A DNA stretch of 64,000 bases from NCBI RefSeq assembly GCF_039539445.1, contig NZ_BAABDD010000003.1, positions 62,001-126,000 on the forward strand, in the 5' to 3' direction. Origin of the DNA: Salinactinospora qingdaonensis. GTDB taxonomy: Bacteria; Actinomycetota; Actinomycetes; Streptosporangiales; Streptosporangiaceae. The notes under the pieces were generated by a model. It was not told the origin of the DNA and did not search any database. It saw only the letters and a program-made list of their open reading frames with translations. Both the position numbers and the translations under genes were made by a program. Each line of letters opens with the position of its first letter. Position 1 is the first letter of the stretch. Shown here one piece after another: positions 50,464-59,686 of this stretch.

Positions 50464-52667
50464 TGACGTCGGTGTCGGTTCCCAACTTCGCCACGGTCGA
50501 CCCGGGCGTGCCGGCGGGCTCGGCGGGCGACGCCGAGCGGTGGAGCGCCGCAGTGGCCGAGGCCACGGGCAAGGAGCCCGATGCGTGGGTGTGGGAGACC
50601 CCCGAAGGGGTCGGAGTGCGGCCGTTGTACACCGCCGAGGACCGGGCAGGGCTGGACTTCGTCTCCGGGTTCCCCGGTCTGGTGCCCTACGTGCGCGGCC
50701 CCTACGCAGCGATGTATGCGACCCAGCCGTGGACGATCCGTCAGTACGCGGGGTTTTCCACAGCCAGCGAGTCGAACGCTTTCTACCGGCGCAACCTGGC
50801 CGCTGGGCAGAAAGGGCTGTCGGTGGCCTTCGATCTGGCCACCCACCGCGGCTACGACTCCGACCACGAGCGGGTGAGCGGCGATGTGGGCATGGCCGGG
50901 GTGGCGATCGACTCCATCTTGGATATGCGCGAACTGTTCGACGGCATCCCGCTGGAGCGGATGAGCGTGTCGATGACGATGAACGGCGCGGTGCTGCCGG
51001 TGTTGGCGCTGTTCATCGTGGCCGCCGAAGAGCAGGGGGTGGCGCCGGAGCAACTGGCGGGCACGATCCAAAACGACATCCTCAAGGAGTTCATGGTCCG
51101 CAACACCTACATCTACCCGCCCCAGCCCTCGATGCGGATCATCTCCGACATCTTCTCCTACACCGCCCAGCGCATGCCCAAGTTCAACTCGATCTCGATC
51201 TCGGGCTACCACATGCAGGAGGCCGGAGCCACGGCCGACCTGGAGTTGGCCTACACGCTCGCCGACGGGGTGGACTACCTGCGCGCGGGCGTGGACGCCG
51301 GGCTGGACATCGACACCTTCGCGCCGCGGCTGTCGTTCTTCTGGGGCATCGGCATGAACTTCTTCATGGAGGTGGCCAAACTGCGGGCGGCACGGCTGCT
51401 GTGGGCCGAGCTGGTGGCCGGTTTCGGGGCACGCAACCCGAAGTCGCTGAGCCTGCGCACCCACTGCCAGACCTCGGGGTGGTCGCTGGCAGCCCAAGAC
51501 GTGTTCACCAACGTGGCCCGCACCGGTATCGAGGCGATGGCGGCCACCCAGGGCCACACCCAGTCGTTGCACACCAACGCGCTGGACGAGGCGCTGGCGC
51601 TGCCCACGGACTTCTCCGCGCGGATCGCCCGCAACACCCAACTGCTGCTCCAGCACGAGACGGGCACGACCCGGGTCATCGACCCGTGGGGCGGGTCGCA
51701 CTACGTGGAGCGCCTCACCCACGACCTCGCCGAGCGTGCCCGCACCCACCTCGCCGAGATCGAGACCGCCGGCGGCATGGCCCGCGCCATCGACGCCGGT
51801 ATCCCCAAATCCCGCATCGAGGAGGCCGCGGCGCGCACCCAGGCCCGGCTCGACTCGGGGAACCAGCCGCTCATCGGAGTCAACAAGTACGTGCCCGACA
51901 CCGCGGACGAGGTCGAGGTGCGCAAGGTCGACAACAGCCGGGTGCGTGAGGAGCAGTTGGCCAAACTGGCACGGCTGCGGGCCGAACGCGACGAGGAGGC
52001 GACCCGGGAGGCGCTGCGGCGCCTAACCGCCGCCGCTGCCGGGCAGGAGAACCTGCTCGCCGCCGCTGTCGAGGCCGCCCGCGCCCATGCCACCGTCGGG
52101 GAGATATCACAGGCTATGGAAGAGGTATTCGGCCGCCATACGGGGTCGGTGAACACGCTCACCGGCGTCTATCGCGACGAGGCACGCAACAGTCAGGCCA
52201 CCACCGACCTCGACACCGCCACCGAGCGGGTGCGGGCCTTCACCGAGGCCGAGGGGCGTCCGCCGCGGATTCTCATCGCCAAGATGGGCCAGGACGGCCA
52301 CGACCGTGGCCAGAAGGTCATCGCCACCGCCTTCGCCGATCTGGGTTTCGATGTCGACGTCGGCCCGCTCTTCCAGACGCCGGCCGAGGCCGCCGGTCAA
52401 GCCGCCGACAACGACGTCCACATCCTGGGAGTGTCCTCGCTGGCGGCCGGGCACCTCACGCTGGTGCCGCAGTTGCGCGACGAGTTGGCCGCGCTGGGCC
52501 GCGACGACATCCTCATCGTCGCCGGTGGCGTTATCCCGCCGGGGGATTACGAGGCGCTGCGCGAGGCCGGCGCGAGTGCGATCTTCGGCCCCGGCACGAG
52601 CATCCCGCATGCGGCTACCCAGCTCGTCGAGACTCTTGCCGAACGGCTCGGGCACACTGACGGGTGA
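50463..52667 (+). CDS. mutB: methylmalonyl-CoA mutase, large (alpha) subunit
   Basis: This is the catalytic, adenosylcobalamin-binding subunit, about 734 residues. The barrel contains the substrate region RQYAGFSTASESNAFYRRNL and SISGYHMQEAGATADLELAY. The C-terminal domain has the B12-binding motif GQDGHDRG, with the axial His, followed by GVSSLAAGH and VAGGVIPPGDY. The ATG overlaps the mutA stop (TGATG); a GTG one codon earlier is also possible. With meaB downstream it forms a complete propionyl-CoA assimilation unit, useful for odd-chain fatty acid catabolism or supply of methylmalonyl extender units. Confidence 0.97.
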   Translation: MTSVSVPNFATVDPGVPAGSAGDAERWSAAVAEATGKEPDAWVWETPEGVGVRPLYTAEDRAGLDFVSGFPGLVPYVRGPYAAMYATQPWTIRQYAGFSTASESNAFYRRNLAAGQKGLSVAFDLATHRGYDSDHERVSGDVGMAGVAIDSILDMRELFDGIPLERMSVSMTMNGAVLPVLALFIVAAEEQGVAPEQLAGTIQNDILKEFMVRNTYIYPPQPSMRIISDIFSYTAQRMPKFNSISISGYHMQEAGATADLELAYTLADGVDYLRAGVDAGLDIDTFAPRLSFFWGIGMNFFMEVAKLRAARLLWAELVAGFGARNPKSLSLRTHCQTSGWSLAAQDVFTNVARTGIEAMAATQGHTQSLHTNALDEALALPTDFSARIARNTQLLLQHETGTTRVIDPWGGSHYVERLTHDLAERARTHLAEIETAGGMARAIDAGIPKSRIEEAAARTQARLDSGNQPLIGVNKYVPDTADEVEVRKVDNSRVREEQLAKLARLRAERDEEATREALRRLTAAAAGQENLLAAAVEAARAHATVGEISQAMEEVFGRHTGSVNTLTGVYRDEARNSQATTDLDTATERVRAFTEAEGRPPRILIAKMGQDGHDRGQKVIATAFADLGFDVDVGPLFQTPAEAAGQAADNDVHILGVSSLAAGHLTLVPQLRDELAALGRDDILIVAGGVIPPGDYEALREAGASAIFGPGTSIPHAATQLVETLAERLGHTDG

Positions 52668-52695
52668 GTCCGCTTCCGCGCCCGACTGGACTGGG

Positions 52696-53742
52696 ATGAG
52701 ACACACTATCGATATCGACAGCTACGCCGAGGGTGTCCTGGCCGGCCACCGCCCAACGCTGGCCCGTGCCATCACGCTGGTCGAGTCGCGGCGCCCCGAT
52801 CACGCCGAGCTGGCCCAGGAGTTGTTGGTGAAGCTGCTCCCGCACAGTGGCGGCGCCCACCGGGTGGGCATCACGGGCGTGCCGGGGGTGGGCAAGTCGA
52901 CGTTCATCGACGCCCTGGGGACACACCTCACCGAGCACGGCCGCCGGGTGGCCGTGCTCGCGGTGGACCCCTCTTCGGCACGCAGCGGCGGCAGCATCCT
53001 GGGCGACAAGACCCGCATGGAACGGCTGTCGGTAGACCCCAACGCTTTCGTGCGCCCCTCGCCGACGGCGGGCACCCTCGGCGGGGTGGCGCGCGCGACC
53101 CGCGAGACGATGATCCTCATGGAGGCCGCCGGCTTCGACGCCGTGCTCGTCGAGACGGTGGGGGTAGGCCAGTCCGAGACGGCTGTGGCCGGCATGGTCG
53201 ACTGTTTTCTGCTACTCACCCTGGCCCGCACGGGCGACCAGTTGCAGGGGATCAAGCGAGGGGTGCTGGAGCTGGTCGACGTGGTCGCGGTCAACAAGGC
53301 CGACGGCCCCCACGCCGACGAAGCCCGTAAGGCCGCGGGCGACCTGTCGCGGGCGCTGCGCATGCTACAGCCGGCCGGCGGCGTGTGGCGCCCGAAGGTG
53401 CTCACGTGTAGCGGCCTCACCGGTTCCGGGTTGGGCGAGGTGTGGGATGCGGTCAACGCGCACCGCGCCGCGCTGACCGAGAGCGGCGAGTTGGCGGCCA
53501 AGCGCCGGCGGCAGCGGGTCGAGTGGATGTGGGCCCACGTCCGCGATCGCCTCATGCTGCGGATGCAGCAGGATTCGGAGGTCAGCAAGCTCGTTCCGGA
53601 ACTGGAGTCCTTGGTGGACGCCGGTGAGCTCACGCCGACGCTGGCGGCCGAACGGCTCCTCACCGCCTTCACCGGTCAGTCTCAGCAGGAGACGCGGGTC
53701 ACAAAAGCGACGGAGAGTGATATGTCCAGCGGAGGGCAATAG
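52696..53742 (+). CDS. meaB: methylmalonyl-CoA mutase-associated GTPase MeaB
   Basis: MeaB loads and protects the cobalamin of the mutase using GTP. The 348-residue G3E GTPase has Walker A GVPGVGKST, the switch region ETVGVGQSE and the base-specificity motif NKAD. The C-terminal dimerisation arm (MWAHVRDRLMLRMQQDSEVS) is present. It follows mutB by 28 nt on the same strand. The end of the protein is a hydrophilic tail. Downstream there is a 300-bp gap without a gene. Confidence 0.96.
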   Translation: MRHTIDIDSYAEGVLAGHRPTLARAITLVESRRPDHAELAQELLVKLLPHSGGAHRVGITGVPGVGKSTFIDALGTHLTEHGRRVAVLAVDPSSARSGGSILGDKTRMERLSVDPNAFVRPSPTAGTLGGVARATRETMILMEAAGFDAVLVETVGVGQSETAVAGMVDCFLLLTLARTGDQLQGIKRGVLELVDVVAVNKADGPHADEARKAAGDLSRALRMLQPAGGVWRPKVLTCSGLTGSGLGEVWDAVNAHRAALTESGELAAKRRRQRVEWMWAHVRDRLMLRMQQDSEVSKLVPELESLVDAGELTPTLAAERLLTAFTGQSQQETRVTKATESDMSSGGQ

Positions 53743-54048
53743 CGGATATTGGACAGCTAAAAAATCGGGGTTCGGGCTATCCGTTATCCCTCTCGCGCGG
53801 GATCATGTGAGGACATAGCTGCGAAAGAGCTTCACGGCGAAAAATATCTCTCGTGATGCATTCCCCCGGCAGGCGGTGCACTAATACCGTATGTGTTCAA
53901 AGCCTTACGGGAGCTCGTGGCACCGCCACATAACCCCAGAAGTCCTCGCCGGCGTCCCTTCACCGTCGGCGATATGTACCGGTTGCCACTGCTGCCCTAT
54001 GGTTACTAGGGGACCCCTCAAACTCACGTGGGGCTGGGAGGAGTGAAC

Positions 54049-54420
54049 GTGCAGAGGCTTGGGCTGAGCACCCGGGTCGAGAACCACAGCGTAATCGTGG
54101 CTGTCGAAGGTGAACTCGACATCGCGACCGCTACCGACCTCCAAGATCATGTCCTAACCGCCATCGACACGCACGGGCCGTGGTTGATCCTCGATCTGTC
54201 CAAGTTGGACTTCATGGACTCCAGTGGCCTGAACGCGGCCATCAACGCCTACCGCGCCGTCACCGAGCGCGGCGGAAGCCTGGCGCTGGCCGCACCGAAC
54301 GAGCGCGTGACCAAGGTGATCCGCCTCGTCGGCCTGCACCGCCAGGTGCCGGTCCATCGCACAGTGGGAGCGGCCGTCATCTCCATGGAAGCGTTGGAAG
54401 CCAAGAAACAGGCCGGCTAG
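54049..54420 (+). CDS. STAS-domain anti-sigma factor antagonist
   Basis: The 123-residue protein is a single STAS domain of the SpoIIAA/BldG type. The conserved phosphorylation segment is LDFMDSSGLN, with the Ser that an anti-sigma kinase would phosphorylate, and the C-terminal part VIRLVGLHRQVPVHRTV is typical. The GTG chosen has GGGAGGAG seven bases upstream; two earlier GTG codons are in frame. No kinase or sigma gene is adjacent. The closest family relatives regulate stress or development sigma factors. Confidence 0.9.
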   Translation: MQRLGLSTRVENHSVIVAVEGELDIATATDLQDHVLTAIDTHGPWLILDLSKLDFMDSSGLNAAINAYRAVTERGGSLALAAPNERVTKVIRLVGLHRQVPVHRTVGAAVISMEALEAKKQAG

Positions 54421-54463
54421 CCACCTGGTCTACGGCTTTTGCTGCCGCTTCGCAGTGTCGATT

Positions 54464-54505
54464 CTCGCCTGGGGCACCCCATGGGAGTGGGATGTCCCAG
54501 GCGAG
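54464..54505 (+). terminator. hairpin after the STAS gene
   Basis: CTCGCCTGGG pairs perfectly with CCCAGGCGAG around a 22-base loop that itself contains CACCCC/GGGATG complementarity. A further CTCGCCTGGG copy appears near 54582. The rest of the gap up to the STAND gene shows no supported gene. Confidence 0.5.
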
Positions 54506-54814
54506 TGCGTTTTCCGGGGCGCGATAGCCACCGGACGTCTCGTGCTCACCCACTTCGAACACGAAAAGCTGGTAGAGAACTCGCCTGGGGCCGCCTAGGT
54601 GAGAAGTGGAGCACTGTGCGCACAAAAGCGGCTGTAGGTGGATGTTGACCGATACCGGTCACCACTATCCTCACATCACAGAAATTGACGTTTCACCAGT
54701 AAGAGCGTGAAGTATTGCCGTTCAGAGACTGCGGTGACGGCCACTCGCGGCAGTTACTGTCGTGGTGAGTCCTCATAATCGTCCTGGCCGGGTTCGGATT
54801 GGCTACCGTAAGCA

Positions 54815-55864
54815 GTGTCTTCCTCCGAACCTGTGGAGGTAGCGTCCTTGTCTCCCCGAGACCTGCGTGCCCTGTTCGCCACTAACGAAACCGACCTCGT
54901 TTCCGAGGACATCTTCACCAATCGACAAAGCGAGTGGCAGTCCGTGCGCCTCAGCCTTGATCGTCTGGCGGAACGGATCAGATCGGGAGAGATCGACGTC
55001 CAGGACGTGCAGAAGGCACGTCGCAATGTACTCGTTTTCTACGGTGTTGGCGGAATCGGCAAATCAACCCTGTCACAACGGATCAAGAATTCGCTGTCCC
55101 GCCCCGAGTCAGCGCCGGGGCAGTGGGAAGCTCCGCCTTCGAAAGCGGGAAAGTTCCTCCCTGTTCAGGTAGATATGTCCACAAAGAACGGGGCGAACTT
55201 AGAAACGGTCCTGTTGGCGGTGCGCCTTGCGGTGGCTGCTCTCGCTCCGCGCATGCCCGCCTTCGACCTGGCGTTCCTGCGCTACTGGGAGGATAACCAT
55301 CCGGGGGAGCCCCTGGATGAGTATCTACGGCGGCACACCCTGCTCTCCCGCTACTCATCCAACGAGGAGTTGCGCGCACAGATGGAGTCGGCGGTTCAGG
55401 AGGCCGCGCAGACACTGACATTGCCAGGGCTGTTGGGGGGGCTGGCAACGTCGGGAATACGTGCCCTGGTGACAATGCTGCGAGAACGCCACAGCAAAGC
55501 CCGGGCGCTCGCTGGCTGCAACCGGCTACCCGACCTCCTGGAAGCCACGCCAGACCTCGACGCGCTCAGCTATTATCCCCACCTGTTGGCGTGGGATCTG
55601 GAACAGCTTCCGCACAAGCGTCGAGCCCAACTGGTGGTGCTGCTCGACACTTTCGAGGACGTCAGTAACCGTCCGGATCACGAACTGGAACGACTTATCC
55701 AACGCATGGCGTGGCTAATGCCCGCTACCCTGTTCGTCTTCACCGGTAGAGACCGGCTGCGGTGGGACGACGAAAGCCTCGAAGGGCAACTCGACTGGGT
55801 GGGGGTTCACCACTGGCCCCAACTCCTACCCGGGGTTGCCGCGCCCCCTGCCAGAGACTGTTAA
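54815..55864 (+). pseudogene. truncated STAND-type NTPase
   Basis: The 349-codon frame encodes an N-terminal region and a P-loop GVGGIGKSTL (about residue 78) followed by typical STAND/NB-ARC features, including RAQLVVLLDTFEDV as Walker B and MPATLFVFTGRDRLRWDD as the sensor motif. Such proteins usually continue for several hundred residues with a winged helix and TPR or WD repeats. Here the frame stops right after the nucleotide-binding core, and none of the three forward frames downstream continues the family. It is either a 3'-truncated remnant or a minimal stand-alone NTPase. The start codon is GTG. Confidence 0.6.
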
Positions 55865-56144
55865 GGGGGCCTATCCACCAGGTGTGTCCATTCAGCCGGT
55901 CCCGCTTATTCCAACCAATCCCGGCCAGAGCAGCTCTCTGCCTGCCACACGGCGGGCGGAGCCGCCTCGGCCCGCCGGACTCCCTGCGGCAGGCGGCTAA
56001 GGCGTGCCCCGCCCTCCAGGGCGAACCGCGCCACGGTTGTGGGCGTGTCCCAAAACATCCTAAGAGTGATCAATCGATAGCTTTGCGTAGTACGATCTCG
56101 ATTGCGGGACCGGACCACTCATCCGGAGAAGGGAAGCTCTCACC

Positions 56145-56861
56145 GTGCGGACAGTAGCGCGAACCATTCTGGGCTTGACCTGCGCCTGCCTGACTCTGGC
56201 GGGATGCGGCGAGCAGCATGACGCCGTGGCCGGCCCCAAAGCCGCCAGCGGCTCTCCTGTGGCCGCCAAGCGAGATACGCAGCCGGTGGGATCACCGTCA
56301 ATGGTGACGGGCGCCTTCCAGCCCTACACCGACGATGCGCGCGCCATCACCTACGTTCCTGAGGAGATCCCCACGGGCGCGCGAGTGATGCTGTTGGCGC
56401 GCACGAGCACTCCGGCGGCCCCGCGAACGAAGAACGAAACCGCGGAAAAGCCCAGCACCGACAGCGGCACACCCGCTGAGGACAGCGGGGCGACCCCCGG
56501 GATTGTGAGCACGAGCTTCACGTTTGCTCTCACCGGGCTCCCGGCGAACGAGGACTACGGGGCCCACCTACACACGCGGCCGTGCGGGCCCCACCCGGGC
56601 GACGCCGGTCCGCACTACCAGAACGTCGAAGCCCCCGAAGGGGTGGAAAACGACCCCACCTATACCAACCCGCGCAACGAGGCGTGGCTCGACTTCACGA
56701 CCGACAGCGACGGGGACGGCTCCGCGATGACCACGGTCGAGTGGGTTCCCCGCGAAGGGGAAGCCAACTCGATCGTGATTCACGCTAACCCCACGCCCAC
56801 GGCGGCGGGCCACGCCGGCGACGCCGGGCAGCGCCTGGGCTGTGTCAACGTCGCGCTCTAG
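56145..56861 (+). CDS. Cu/Zn-superoxide-dismutase-like lipoprotein
   Basis: The 238-residue exported lipoprotein has the signal LTCACLTLAGC. The C-terminal domain resembles Cu,Zn-SOD: GAHLHTRPCGPHPGDAGPHY corresponds to the copper ligands HxH and the bridging His, and SIVIHANPTP gives the last copper His. The Cys in RPCGP and GQRLGCVNV could form the usual disulfide. The zinc ligands equivalent to His-His-Asp in the metal loop are not evident. The N-terminal part is a Thr/Ser/Pro linker. Dismutase activity is plausible as a copper-only type but not certain. The start is GTG. Confidence 0.8.
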   Translation: MRTVARTILGLTCACLTLAGCGEQHDAVAGPKAASGSPVAAKRDTQPVGSPSMVTGAFQPYTDDARAITYVPEEIPTGARVMLLARTSTPAAPRTKNETAEKPSTDSGTPAEDSGATPGIVSTSFTFALTGLPANEDYGAHLHTRPCGPHPGDAGPHYQNVEAPEGVENDPTYTNPRNEAWLDFTTDSDGDGSAMTTVEWVPREGEANSIVIHANPTPTAAGHAGDAGQRLGCVNVAL

Positions 56862-56982
56862 CGGAGGTGAGTCGAGGACGGGCCGCCTGACCGGCGCGGA
56901 GGGTGCGCCGGTGGGGGAGCCGCTGCGCCGGTAACGCCGGTACGTGCCGCGTAGCGCGCGCCGGCCATACCGATGGCGGGAA

Positions 56983-57966
56983 TCATCTGCCGCCAGGGGC
57001 GATCAGGGCCCGTGCGCCCTGTCGGAGCAGATCGGCGGCGACCTGGGTGCCCAGCCGGGCCGGTCGTTCGGGGGCGTCGCAGCCGAACGCCTCGACTACG
57101 CAACTGCCGTCGCGGGTGAAGACTCTGCCGCGCAGATGGAGGCGCCCGTCGGGCAGGGTGTGGCAGTAGGCGGCGATCGGGCTAGCGTCGTGGCCGCGCA
57201 ACCCTCGTAGCAGGGTGCGTTCGGCCGTGACGTGGGTGCGGGTTTCGGGGTCGTCGAGGCGATGCAGGAGTTCGCCCATGGGGTCGTCGTCGACACGGCA
57301 CTGTAGGCCAATGACGCCCGTGCCCGGTGCTGGACACACCGTGTCGGCGGGCAGAGACTCGGTGACGCGGTCCTTGCGGTCCAGCCGTTCGACGCGGGAG
57401 CGGGCCAGCACGAGTGCCGTGTAACGGTCACCGGAGTCGAGCAGCGTGAGGGCACCCGTGGTCTCTTCACGTATCCCTTCGACGCGCAGGTGAGGCCAGT
57501 GGTGCAGCAGTTGGGCCGCGCGCCGTAAGGAGGTGACTCCCACTCTGGCGCCCTCGGGCGCCTCGGCGAGCGACCGGTAGGGAGAGTCGACCGGGAAGAC
57601 CGCGACGTCGCGGACATCGGTGCGGGGGAGATAGGCGCCAAACGTCGTGCCCTCGGGGAGCGGGAGATCGCCTGGAATCTCCTTCATGGCGTGGACGGCC
57701 ACATCGACCTGATCGCGCAGCAGCGCCCGGTGGACCTCCCGCGCGAACGTGCCGGGGCCGCTCAGCAGCGGACGGGAGCCACGGCGGCGATCACCGACGG
57801 TTTCCACCCTCACGATCTCGGTATTGAGGCCCGGCGCGTGGCTAGCGATCAACTGTTCCACACGCTGGGCGCGCGCGAGCGCTGCCGGGGAGACACGGGT
57901 CCCGATGCGCACACCTGAAAGTAACCCAGGGTAGTTGAAATGCATAGTTTCGACCCTAGAACGCAT
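56983..57966 (-). CDS. divergent second hydroxymethylbilane synthase-like protein
   Basis: The 327-residue protein aligns along its length with HemC (VHAMKEIPGDLPLPEGT, VTSLRRAAQL, PAPGTGVIGLQC). The residue aligned with the cofactor-binding cysteine is aspartate (LRGHDASPIAAY, residue 250), the catalytic aspartate is glutamate (KEIP, residue 96), and the RGNxxTRL segment is replaced by REETTGAL. It therefore should not assemble the dipyrromethane cofactor in the usual way. A complete hemC lies near 2 kb. Stand-alone second deaminase genes occur in other actinomycetes. Its function is unknown; binding of a porphyrin precursor or a regulatory role is possible. An alternative ATG lies seven codons downstream. 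Confidence 0.85.
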   Translation of the reverse strand: MRSRVETMHFNYPGLLSGVRIGTRVSPAALARAQRVEQLIASHAPGLNTEIVRVETVGDRRRGSRPLLSGPGTFAREVHRALLRDQVDVAVHAMKEIPGDLPLPEGTTFGAYLPRTDVRDVAVFPVDSPYRSLAEAPEGARVGVTSLRRAAQLLHHWPHLRVEGIREETTGALTLLDSGDRYTALVLARSRVERLDRKDRVTESLPADTVCPAPGTGVIGLQCRVDDDPMGELLHRLDDPETRTHVTAERTLLRGLRGHDASPIAAYCHTLPDGRLHLRGRVFTRDGSCVVEAFGCDAPERPARLGTQVAADLLRQGARALIAPGGR

Positions 57967-58183
57967 GGCCCCATAATGGGGCTGTTTCGCATTTTTATAA
58001 CCTTTTAAAAAGACGAATCAATCGCTGTCGTGACAATGAAGTTCAGCCAGCTACGGCGTGTGGCCCGTGTGGTCCCGGCGATTGCCCCAGCACTCGACAC
58101 ACCGAGTTATCTCCTTCTGGCGAAGTGTCACCAGCGGTATACAACTGCGGAAAGAGACCGCACCACGCCATTGAGGGGGCCTC

Positions 58184-58396
58184 GTGCCAATCCGTTCTAC
58201 GCACCTCGCCACCATGTCCGCCGCCATCGCCGGAGCAGTCGACGAAGGGGAGCGCGTCACCGAGGAGCCGCAGGACGGTGCCGCCGCAGCTTCCCCGGAG
58301 CTCGTGGACGAGCGCGACCACGCCGGGGACGCCGGTCCCCCGCGTTCCTATGGCGCGCTCGGCGCAGCTCGCTCCCATAACGGCTCTCCTGCCTAG
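58184..58396 (+). CDS. possible small hypothetical protein
   Basis: The 70-codon frame starts at GTG with GAGGGGG six bases upstream and has high third-position GC. The translation (MSAAIAGAVDEGERVTEEPQ, AAAASPELVDERDHAGDAG) is acidic and low in complexity. It ends against the convergent aldolase gene. No family is recognised, and it could be chance. Confidence 0.35.
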   Translation: MPIRSTHLATMSAAIAGAVDEGERVTEEPQDGAAAASPELVDERDHAGDAGPPRSYGALGAARSHNGSPA

Positions 58397-58989
58397 CGTC
58401 CGCCGGCTAGCGCCGCGAGGTGATCAACCTGTTCGGGGTCGGACAGAGCCGAGCCGAGGGCGACGGCGCGGGCCCCGGCCGCGAGATACTCGGGGGCGCT
58501 GCGGGTGTCCAGACCTCCGGTGGCCACGAGCTTGACCTGCGAGAAGGGTCCGACCATGGCCTGGAACCAGGCAGTCCCCAGGACAGTTGCGGGAAACGCC
58601 TTCAGCCACTCGACCCCGTGGCCCAGCGCGAGCTGGATCTCGCTGGGGGTTGCCACGCCGGGAAGGTGGGGGAGCCCCGCCTCGGTGGAGGCGTCGAGGA
58701 CAGTGAGGTCGAGCCCCGGCGCGACGGTGAAGCCGGCGCCGGCTTCGGCCACGGCGGTGACCTGCTCCACGGTGGTCACGGTGCCCGCTCCCACCGTTCG
58801 CCCGCGTTCGGCCCCTGCGGCGATGGCCGCGCGCAGCGACGGCATCGCGTCGGCGGTCTGCACCGTGACTTCGACGAGCTCGATCCCGAGCTCCCAGGCG
58901 CGTTCGGCCAGCTCGACCGTCTCGCGTGTGGGCAGGCCACGCAGGATGGCCATGATGCGCTGCCGCGCGAAGAGTTCCTCAAATCCCAT
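58393..58989 (-). CDS. eda: 2-dehydro-3-deoxy-phosphogluconate (KDPG/KHG) aldolase
   Basis: The 198-residue class I aldolase has the strand pattern of the family: RIMAILRGLPTRETVELAER, IELVEVTVQTADAMPSLRAA with the catalytic Glu, GAGTVTTVEQ, and the Schiff-base Lys in GVEWLKAFPATVLG. It would cleave KDPG to pyruvate and glyceraldehyde 3-phosphate. No Entner-Doudoroff dehydratase is adjacent, so a role in hexuronate or other sugar-acid catabolism is equally possible. I use the ATG with GGAGGGG upstream, not the longer open frame. Confidence 0.9.
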   Translation of the reverse strand: MGFEELFARQRIMAILRGLPTRETVELAERAWELGIELVEVTVQTADAMPSLRAAIAAGAERGRTVGAGTVTTVEQVTAVAEAGAGFTVAPGLDLTVLDASTEAGLPHLPGVATPSEIQLALGHGVEWLKAFPATVLGTAWFQAMVGPFSQVKLVATGGLDTRSAPEYLAAGARAVALGSALSDPEQVDHLAALAGGR

Positions 58990-59686
58990 GACCGGCTCCC
59001 CTCCTGTTCGATCTCGCGCGGTGTCGCCAGTGTTTCCACCGGTTATCCCTTGGGGTCCGTGCGCATGGCGCAACGCCTCCCCAGTCAGGGGGCGAACGCC
59101 TCGCCTTCCCACCTCTCGCCACGGCGACCTCCGGGAGCAGCGGGTTCATCTTTGAGTTTCGAGGGGCTCCGTCCAGCCCGCCAAAATGCCCCACGACGAG
59201 GCGTGGGAGGCGCGAGCAGGCCGCAGGCACGGCGTGCAGGCACGCCGGCCTAAGACGATCTCACGCTCCCGTTCGCTCCGATCGGGCGGGGGTGTGGTTG
59301 AGAGCACGCCCCGATGTTGGCTCCCGGGCCGCCCCGACGACGCCGCTCACCCCGACATCACCCCAAAAACCATAAACAAGCAGATTTTCTTGCCGCCAGA
59401 ATTAATTTTTACAAAAACCCCAAGAAGATCGATTTCACTTTCCACCAAAAATTCTCCGCGAGACAAATCTCGAAGTAGAATGGCTCGCGGCACCGCGACC
59501 AATGCGCCATGCCGGCACTTCATGCTGTATCGCCGTCGCCCCATTCCATGCCTGGAATGGGGCGACGGCGAGGATCTGGCCTATCGGTAGCGGCCACCGC
59601 AAGCTTCGTGCCTGCGGTGGAGCCGAGCACCTCCCCGTTTCCTGACCGAAAACAGGTGAGAACAACCGCCGCCCTGGAGGATGCCG
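58990..59686. other. 697-bp region with an AT-rich island
   Basis: Upstream of the aldolase gene I see no firm gene. From about 59350 to 59490 the sequence is strongly AT-rich for this genome (GAATTAATTTTTACAAAAAC and neighbours). A minus-strand frame through it reads as a plausible peptide (SRGEFLVESEIDLLGVFVKI, KKICLFMVFGVMSG) but would start inside a hairpin and matches nothing I know. It may be a remnant of transferred DNA. Confidence 0.4.
59531..59570. terminator. perfect 18-bp hairpin
   Basis: The arms CGCCGTCGCCCCATTCCA and TGGAATGGGGCGACGGCG are exact complements around the loop TGCC. No T run follows. Its strength and isolation suggest a terminator or the fold of a small RNA flanking the AT-rich island. 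Confidence 0.6.

Noticed and set aside
54377..54625. A minus-strand 82-codon frame overlapping the STAS gene end
   Set aside because: It overlaps the end of a solid gene and runs through a hairpin terminator, with no ribosome site or family match.
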